In this document: piece after piece, positions 5,839-9,967 of the stretch | Layout of the letters: each line of letters begins with the position of its first letter | Position numbering within the stretch: position 1 is the stretch's first letter | From: Verrucomicrobiota bacterium | GTDB taxonomy: Bacteria > Verrucomicrobiota > Verrucomicrobiia > Limisphaerales > UBA11358 | Reading direction: 5' to 3' | Assembly: GCA_026225155.1 (NCBI GenBank) | Contig: JAMFSG010000354.1 | Location: forward strand, 1 to 9,967 | Length of the DNA stretch: 9,967 nt | Made by a program: the position numbers and the translations under genes | Notes under the pieces: model-generated | What the model was told of the DNA's origin: nothing | Databases searched by the model: none | What the model saw: only the letters and a program-made list of their open reading frames with translations

Positions 5839-6525
5839 GTGGCAGAACTTAATACAACTGGACAAGCTGGCGGCGATTCACGTGGCCCGCGCGGGCAAGG
5901 CGGCGGACGCGGTGGCCAAGGTGGTCGCGGCGGTGGCCAAGGCGGACGTGGCGGCCAGGGTGGTCGTCGTCGTCCTCCAGGTGACGCGCCGGAAAATGCC
6001 TTTGAAAAAGGTGGCGAAGAATTGGTCGAGAAGGTTGTTTTCATCAACCGTTCCTCCAAAGTCGTGAAGGGCGGACGCCGTTTCAATTTCAGCGCGCTCG
6101 TGGTCGTCGGCGACAAACGCGGTCGCGTGGGTTACGCGCTCGGCAAAGCGGCGGAAGTCGCGGACGCGATTCGTCGCGGCGGCGAACTAGCCCGCAACCA
6201 GCTCATGCCGGTCGCGTTGAAAGACGTGACGATTCCGCACGAAGTTTATTCGACTTACGGCGGTGCGAAAATTTTGCTGCGTCCGGCTTCACCCGGAACT
6301 GGAATCATCGCGGGTAAAACGGTTCGCGCCGTTTTGGAATCCGCCGGCGTGAAAGATATTTTGACGAAATCGCTCGGTTCAAGCAATGCGGCGAACGTCG
6401 TGAAAGCCACGCTCCAAGCGTTGTTGAGCCTGCGCACGCGCGAAACGATTTACGCGAGCCGCGGCAAGGAAATCAAAAAAGTAAAAACTCCCGAACCGCC
6501 GACGGCGATTCCGGCCACAGCCTAA
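5839..6525 (+). CDS. rpsE: 30S ribosomal protein S5 with RGG-rich N-terminal extension
   Basis: S5 lines the mRNA entry channel and affects decoding accuracy and mRNA unwinding with S3 and S4. The start is GTG 5839. At 228 residues it is much longer than E. coli S5 (167). Residues 1 to about 60 are low complexity, with Gly/Gln/Arg repeats at about 18-46 (three RGG triplets at 24, 30 and 37). The double-stranded RNA-binding-like domain follows with EKVVFINRSSKVVKGGRRFNFSALVVVGD (the spectinomycin loop region), then the S5 C-terminal fold with PASPGTGIIAGKTVRAVLESAGVKDILTKSLGSSNAANVVKA. The tail is Lys/Pro/Ala-rich. No ATG nearer the conserved core is available. Confidence 0.97.
   Translation: MAELNTTGQAGGDSRGPRGQGGGRGGQGGRGGGQGGRGGQGGRRRPPGDAPENAFEKGGEELVEKVVFINRSSKVVKGGRRFNFSALVVVGDKRGRVGYALGKAAEVADAIRRGGELARNQLMPVALKDVTIPHEVYSTYGGAKILLRPASPGTGIIAGKTVRAVLESAGVKDILTKSLGSSNAANVVKATLQALLSLRTRETIYASRGKEIKKVKTPEPPTAIPATA
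5890..5976 (+). repeat. Gly-Arg-Gln codon repeat inside rpsE
   Basis: Imperfect short repeats of the type GGTGGCCAAGG / GGCGGACGTGG encode alternating GGR and GGQ units at about residues 18-46 of S5. Codons vary between units (CGC/CGT, CAA/CAG, GGC/GGT), which suggests that the protein sequence is maintained and that this is not merely a recent DNA slippage product. Confidence 0.7.
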
Positions 6526-6531
6526 TTTTTT

Positions 6532-7008
6532 ATGCGTTTGCACAATCTTAAACCCCGTCCCGGCGCGAAACATCGCACCAAACGGCTCGGTCAGGGCGAA
6601 TCCAGCGGTCGCGGTAAAACCGCCGGTCGCGGTGGCAAAGGCCAGACCGCGCGTTCCGGCAGCTCGATCCGCATCGGTTTTGAAGGCGGCCAGATGCCGC
6701 TCATCCGCCGCATCCCGAAACGTGGTTTCAACAACAAGCAATTTGCGACGACTTACATTGGCGTGAATGTCGGCGATTTGAATAAATTCGACGACGGCGC
6801 GAAAGTGGATGAAACGGCATTGCGTTCCATCGGCTTGGCGAATGGTGCTGGTGTCAAAGCCATCAAGATTCTTGGCAACGGCGAACTTTCCAAAAAGCTT
6901 ACGGTCAGCGCGAGTGCGTTTAGCGCCTCGGCGAAAACCAAGATTGAAGCCAAAGGTGGCACGATTGAGATCGTCAGCCGTAAAGCTGCCGCTCCCGCCA
7001 AAGCCTGA
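6532..7008 (+). CDS. rplO: 50S ribosomal protein L15
   Basis: L15 is a late assembly protein of the large subunit with a long Gly-rich N-terminal extension threaded through 23S rRNA. The 158 residues are a little longer than E. coli's 144. Motifs are MRLHNLKPRPGAKHRTKRLGQGESSGRGKTAGRGGKGQTARSG, then GFEGGQMPLIRRIPKRGF, and a C-terminal domain with VKILGNGEL-like KAIKILGNGELSKKLTV and IEAKGGTIEIV. The leader is exactly six T after the rpsE TAA stop. rpmD (L30), often located between rpsE and rplO, is absent; the gap is only 6 nt. Confidence 0.97.
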   Translation: MRLHNLKPRPGAKHRTKRLGQGESSGRGKTAGRGGKGQTARSGSSIRIGFEGGQMPLIRRIPKRGFNNKQFATTYIGVNVGDLNKFDDGAKVDETALRSIGLANGAGVKAIKILGNGELSKKLTVSASAFSASAKTKIEAKGGTIEIVSRKAAAPAKA

Positions 7009-7024
7009 TTGCGGAATTTGATTC

Positions 7025-8398
7025 ATGTTCCGCAATTTTCTCAACACGTTCGCCAACTGCTTCAAAATTCCGGAGCTGCGTTCGCGGATTTATTTCACGT
7101 TTGGTTTGCTGGCGGTCGCTCAGGTGCTCGGATTCGTCCGCGTGCCGGGCATTAACGGCACGGTGCTGGCGGCGCATTTCTCGCATGCGCAAAGTTCCGG
7201 CGGCTTGATGGGTTTGTATAACGCCTTTGCTGGCGGTGCGTCTGATCGTTGCGCGGTTTCCGCGCTCGGCATCATGCCGTATATCACGGCAACGATCATC
7301 ATTCAGTTGTTGACGGCGTTGTGGCCGACTTTAAGCAAGCTCGCGCGCGAAGAAGGCGGTCGCACCAAGATTGTCCAATACGGACGTTATTTGACATTAA
7401 TAGTCTGCTTGGGCTGGGGACTTTTCACCGCCAATAATTGGTGGTCAACCGTCTATAATGGTGATGGCGGGCGGCTGGTTTCGGCGGAAAACCATGTTTT
7501 GTTTCTCGTTCAAACGGTCATCATTTTGATTGCAGGCACGATGTTGCTGGTCTGGCTCGGCGAACAAATCACGGAACGTGGTATTGGCAATGGCGTTTCG
7601 CTGATCATCGCGGCGAATATTTTGACGCGTCTGCCGGCGGCGGCAACGGCTTTGAACGGAATGTTTTTTGGCGATAACCCGACGCATAGTTTGTTGGGAA
7701 CGGGGATTTTGCTGGTCATCTTGTTGTTCGCGGTCATCGCGGGCGTCATCGCCATCACGCAGGCGCAGCGGAAAATTCCGGTGCAATATGCCAGCCGCAT
7801 GGTCGGGCAAAAAATGTATCAGGGCAGCCAGAGTTTTATGCCGCTGAAAGTGAATTATGCGGGCGTCATGCCGATCATTTTTGCGCAATCCATTTTGATG
7901 TTTCCCGGCTTGATCTGCAACGCCTTGGCAAAAATGGTCAGCTCGCCGTTTTTGAAGGATAATTTAAGTTCATTGGCGATTGCGTTAAATTACGGCTCGT
8001 GGCTTTATTTGTTGATTTACGCGGTGATGATTTTATTCTTCTCGTATTTTTGGGTGGCGACGCAGTTCAATGAAATCCAGATCGCGGACGATTTGAAAAA
8101 GAACGGCGGCTACATTCCCGGTGTGCGTCCGGGAACCGGCACGAGCGATTATCTGCACCGCGCGATGAGCCGCATCACCTTGGCGGGCGCGATTTTTCTG
8201 ACGGTTATCGCCACGATTCCAATCATCTTGGCGAAGCAGTTGAACATTGACCAGAACGTTGCACAATTTTTCGGTGGAACCAGCATTTTGATCGCGGTCG
8301 GCGTTTTGCTCGACACGATGCGGCAGATCGAATCGCACCTGCAGATGCGCCATTACGATGGCTTTCTGAAAAAAGGCAAGATTCGCGGACGGTTTTGA
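7025..8398 (+). CDS. secY: Protein translocase subunit SecY
   Basis: SecY is the channel of the SecYEG translocon in the cytoplasmic membrane. The 457 residues show ten hydrophobic segments at about 21-39, 79-97, 119-136, 155-176, 188-204, 223-245, 275-295, 325-345, 382-402 and 415-430. Family signatures are FAGGASDRCAVSALGIMPYITATIIIQLL (plug and TM2), GERGIGNG-like ITERGIGNGVSLII (TM5), QAQRKIPVQYASR (cytosolic loop 4), NYAGVMPIIFAQS (TM7) and the fifth cytosolic loop with YIPGVRPG, where R368 matches the essential Arg of E. coli SecY. The C-terminus is basic. The ATG is 16 nt after rplO; leader GGAATTTGATTC has only a weak GGAA. Confidence 0.98.
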   Translation: MFRNFLNTFANCFKIPELRSRIYFTFGLLAVAQVLGFVRVPGINGTVLAAHFSHAQSSGGLMGLYNAFAGGASDRCAVSALGIMPYITATIIIQLLTALWPTLSKLAREEGGRTKIVQYGRYLTLIVCLGWGLFTANNWWSTVYNGDGGRLVSAENHVLFLVQTVIILIAGTMLLVWLGEQITERGIGNGVSLIIAANILTRLPAAATALNGMFFGDNPTHSLLGTGILLVILLFAVIAGVIAITQAQRKIPVQYASRMVGQKMYQGSQSFMPLKVNYAGVMPIIFAQSILMFPGLICNALAKMVSSPFLKDNLSSLAIALNYGSWLYLLIYAVMILFFSYFWVATQFNEIQIADDLKKNGGYIPGVRPGTGTSDYLHRAMSRITLAGAIFLTVIATIPIILAKQLNIDQNVAQFFGGTSILIAVGVLLDTMRQIESHLQMRHYDGFLKKGKIRGRF

Positions 8399-8486
8399 AA
8401 TGGTGGAATTGCTAAATCGTTGATTCGTTGAATCGGAAAACGCGGCACGATTTAACCAATCACAATTTAACAATTTAACGAACGCT
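8399..8486 (+). other. AT-rich secY-map spacer with short repeats
   Basis: This 88-nt spacer is the longest in the window and more AT-rich than the genes. It holds a small palindrome GATTC-GTT-GAATC (8422-8434) formed by a near-tandem CGTTGATT/CGTTGAAT (8418-8433), an exact tandem CAATTTAA (8463-8478), and three copies of ATTTAAC at 8450, 8465 and 8473. adk often lies at this place in other bacteria; nothing of it remains here. No long ORF or terminator-like T tract is present. Confidence 0.6.
8428..8456 (+). promoter_or_regulatory. Weak candidate promoter before map
   Basis: TTGAAT (8428-8433) and TTTAAC (8451-8456) are separated by 17 nt and each match the sigma-70-type consensus at 4 of 6 positions. 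It would start transcription about 25 nt before the map GTG, serving map-infA-rpmJ-rpsM. The region is AT-rich, so a match of this quality can arise by chance. Confidence 0.22.
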
Positions 8487-9266
8487 GTGGCCGGAATAAA
8501 ATTAAAGTCCGAGGACGATTTGAAGTTGATGCGTCCGGCGTGTGTTATCGCTGGCCAAGTTTTGGATGAGATTACGGCTTTCATCCGGCCCGGTTTAACG
8601 ACGCGGCAGGTGGACAATTTTGCGGCGGAGCAGATGAAGGCGCACGGTGCGAAAAGCGCATTTTTGGGTTATCGCAAGTATCCGTGCCATACTTGCATCT
8701 CGGTGAACGAAGAAGTCGTTCACGGTCTGGCGAACGAGCGCGAACTGCGGTTCGGCGACATCGTCAGTGTGGATGTGGGCGTGACGTACAAAGGTTTTAT
8801 CGGTGACAATGCGCGGACAATCGCGGTTGGCGGTTGCGGAGTTCAGGCGCAGCGTTTGATGGAAGTGACGGAAACGGCGCTTTACAAGGGCATTGCGGCG
8901 GCGGTGAACGGGAATCGTGTGACGGATATTTCGCGCACGATTCAGGAATACGTCGAAGGCAATGGTTTTAGTGTCGTGCGGGAATTTGTCGGTCACGGCG
9001 TCGGTCGTTCGATGCACGAAGAGCCGCAAGTGCCGAATTTTGTGGATCAGAAAATGAACGACAAATTGCGTCCGGGCATGACGATCGCGATCGAGCCGAT
9101 GGTGAACGCGGGCCGGCCGGAAGTAAAAATATTAAAAGACGGCTGGACAGTGGTGACGCAAGATGGTTCACTCTCTGCCCATTTTGAGCATACGGTTTTG
9201 ATAACCGAGGGCGAGCCGGAGATTTTGACGATATGTCCGACGCTTTCAAAGTTGAAGGTCGCGTGA
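8487..9266 (+). CDS. map: Methionine aminopeptidase, type I
   Basis: This enzyme removes the initiator Met from nascent proteins and uses two metal ions. The 259 residues fit type Ia. All ligands are visible: D96 (SVDVG), D107 (GDNAR), H170 (GHGVGR), E203 (AIEPM) and E234 (HFEHT); the substrate His residues H79 (VVHG) and H177 (MHEEP) are present too. There is no N-terminal zinc-finger or SH3-binding extension. The start is GTG 8487, giving MAGIKLKSEDDLKLMRPA, which fits the family's IKxxxEIxxMRxA; no SD is seen. The 3' end overlaps infA by 34 nt in another frame, and the tail TICPTLSKLKVA is encoded partly there. Confidence 0.97.
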   Translation: MAGIKLKSEDDLKLMRPACVIAGQVLDEITAFIRPGLTTRQVDNFAAEQMKAHGAKSAFLGYRKYPCHTCISVNEEVVHGLANERELRFGDIVSVDVGVTYKGFIGDNARTIAVGGCGVQAQRLMEVTETALYKGIAAAVNGNRVTDISRTIQEYVEGNGFSVVREFVGHGVGRSMHEEPQVPNFVDQKMNDKLRPGMTIAIEPMVNAGRPEVKILKDGWTVVTQDGSLSAHFEHTVLITEGEPEILTICPTLSKLKVA

Positions 9267-9451
9267 CGGAAGTTTTGCCGAACGGCACCTGGCGCGCGGA
9301 ATTGAAAAACGGTCATGCGTTGACCGCGTTTGTTTTGGAACGCGATAAAAAAGATTTTGCCGGACTGGATTCCGGTGACAAAGTGAAATTGCAGTTGACG
9401 CCTTACGATTTGAGCGTGGGGCGGATTCTGGTGAAAGAAAAAACGATTTAG
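9233..9451 (+). CDS. infA: Translation initiation factor IF-1, divergent
   Basis: IF-1 is an OB-fold protein that occupies the 30S A-site during initiation. The 72 residues equal the E. coli length. The N-terminal half (VEGRVTEVLPNGTWRAELKNGH) and the end (SGDKVKLQLTPYDLSVGRI) identify the family. Between them the usual AHISGKMRKxxIRIL block reads AFVLERDKKDFAGLD, without a length change, so most of the hallmark residues that touch the decoding site are altered. The start ATG lies inside map, a 34-nt overlap; the alignment needs this start. GGAG stands 11 nt before the ATG, a weak and distant SD at best. rpmJ follows after 3 nt. Confidence 0.9.
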   Translation: MSDAFKVEGRVTEVLPNGTWRAELKNGHALTAFVLERDKKDFAGLDSGDKVKLQLTPYDLSVGRILVKEKTI

Positions 9452-9454
9452 AAA

Positions 9455-9568
9455 ATGAAAGTTAGAGCGTCAGTCAAAAAACTGTGTGAGCACTGTAAAG
9501 TCGTGAAACGTAAAAACGTCATTCGCGTCATCTGCTCGAACAAACGTCACAAGCAACGTCAGGGTTGA
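9455..9568 (+). CDS. rpmJ: 50S ribosomal protein L36 (zinc type)
   Basis: L36 is the smallest large-subunit protein and stabilises 23S rRNA near the factor-binding region. The reading frame gives 37 residues beginning MKVRASVKKLCEHCK and ending KRHKQRQG. The zinc ligands C11, C14, C27 and H32 are all present (CxxC...C....H), so it is the Cys-plus type. The length equals the bacterial norm of 37-38. It lies between infA (3 nt) and rpsM (9 nt), the standard position. Confidence 0.97.
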   Translation: MKVRASVKKLCEHCKVVKRKNVIRVICSNKRHKQRQG

Positions 9569-9577
9569 TATAATTTT

Positions 9578-9967
9578 ATGGCACGTATCATTGGTGTTGA
9601 AGTTCCGCCGAACAAGCGCATTGACATTGCGCTCCGCTACATCTACGGCATCGGCCCCGTCAACGCGATCGAGATTCTCGAGCGCGCAAACATTGACCGC
9701 TCCGTCCGCGCGAAGGATTTGACCGAGGCGCAGTTGTCGCAGATCGTCCACGCGATCCAGGAAGGCAAATACGTCATCGAAGGCGATTTGCGCCGCGAAC
9801 TCGGCATGAATCTCAAACGCTTGCAAGGCATCAAATGCTATCGCGGCGTCCGCCACCAACGTAGTTTGCCGGTGCGCGGTCAACGCACGCAAACCAACGC
9901 CCGCACGCGCAAAGGTCCGCGCAAAACGGTCGGCGTGCAGCGCAACCCGAACGCCAAGACCGGCATC
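9578..9967 (+). CDS. rpsM: 30S ribosomal protein S13 (3' partial)
   Basis: S13 lies in the 30S head, contacts the P-site tRNA and forms bridges with L5. 130 residues are visible and no stop is reached. MARIIGVEVPPNKRIDIALRYIYGIG, the helix-hairpin-helix-like part GPVNAIEIL, IEGDLRRELGMNLKRLQGIKCYRGVRHQRSLPVRGQRTQTNARTRKGPRK are standard. E. coli S13 (118 residues) ends near KGPRKPIKK; here the frame continues with TVGVQRNPNAKTGI to the window edge, so the C-terminal tail is longer than in E. coli. The leader TATAATTTTATG has a U tract and no SD. This gene opens the alpha-operon part. Confidence 0.97.
   Translation, partial: MARIIGVEVPPNKRIDIALRYIYGIGPVNAIEILERANIDRSVRAKDLTEAQLSQIVHAIQEGKYVIEGDLRRELGMNLKRLQGIKCYRGVRHQRSLPVRGQRTQTNARTRKGPRKTVGVQRNPNAKTGI

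Noticed and set aside
8400..8423. Mini-ORF MVELLNR right after the secY stop
   Set aside because: Seven codons, no initiation signal and no known leader-peptide pattern.
8033..8617. 194-codon minus-strand frame across secY end and map start
   Set aside because: It is antisense to two certain genes, with a low-complexity and unrecognisable product.
9546..9574. Perfect TATAAT with GTCACA 17 nt upstream, as a promoter for rpsM
   Set aside because: Transcription would begin about 7 nt after the TATAAT, inside the rpsM start codon. The hexamer is better explained as part of the TAATTTT-ATG leader seen at several other genes.

Overview
The window is one uninterrupted, all-plus-strand ribosomal protein and translocase cluster. 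It is the back end of the S10 operon, the whole spc operon and the start of the alpha operon of a bacterium. Twenty-one genes are present: rplB (5' end missing), rpsS, rplV, rpsC, rplP, rpmC, rpsQ, rplN, rplX, rplE, rpsN, rpsH, rplF, rplR, rpsE, rplO, secY, map, infA, rpmJ (37 codons) and rpsM (3' end missing). I see no tRNA, rRNA, mobile element, CRISPR array or convincing factor-independent terminator.

Organism: moderate GC by eye, heavy use of TTG for leucine, and U-rich leaders without Shine-Dalgarno (SD) sequences. L2 has an unusual C-terminal block (HPNGGGQGKSKGGGG). rpmD is missing between rpsE and rplO, and adk is missing between secY and map. From general memory of such clusters I lean towards Verrucomicrobiota (Pedosphaera/Limisphaerales-like), at moderate confidence; nothing here proves it.

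Layout: 1-2938 is the S10-type tail (L2-S19-L22-S3-L16-L29-S17). 2948-8398 is the spc block (L14-L24-L5-S14-S8-L6-L18-S5-L15-SecY). 8487-9967 is map-infA-L36-S13, leading into the alpha operon. Most gaps are 3-25 nt. Four are larger: rplX-rplE (37 nt), rplF-rplR (41 nt), rpsN-rpsH (68 nt) and secY-map (88 nt). All four hold structure or repeats.

How the genes work together: the r-proteins assemble into 30S and 50S subunits. SecY takes nascent chains to the membrane, Map removes their N-terminal Met, and IF-1 acts in initiation. This is the usual coupling of ribosome synthesis to protein maturation.

Most notable points: (a) two near-identical hairpins with a CCAAAY loop sit 8-9 nt before rplE (L5) and rplR (L18), the genes for the two core 5S rRNA-binding proteins; (b) a long two-part stem-loop fills the gap before rpsH (S8), a known translational repressor in E. 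coli; (c) no start carries a good SD, and many have a stop-U-tract-ATG junction; (d) IF-1 lacks the family's HISGKMRK signature; (e) S5 has an RGG-rich N-terminal extension of about 50 residues. No exotic new system is visible; the candidates for novelty are regulatory RNA elements and lineage-specific protein changes.
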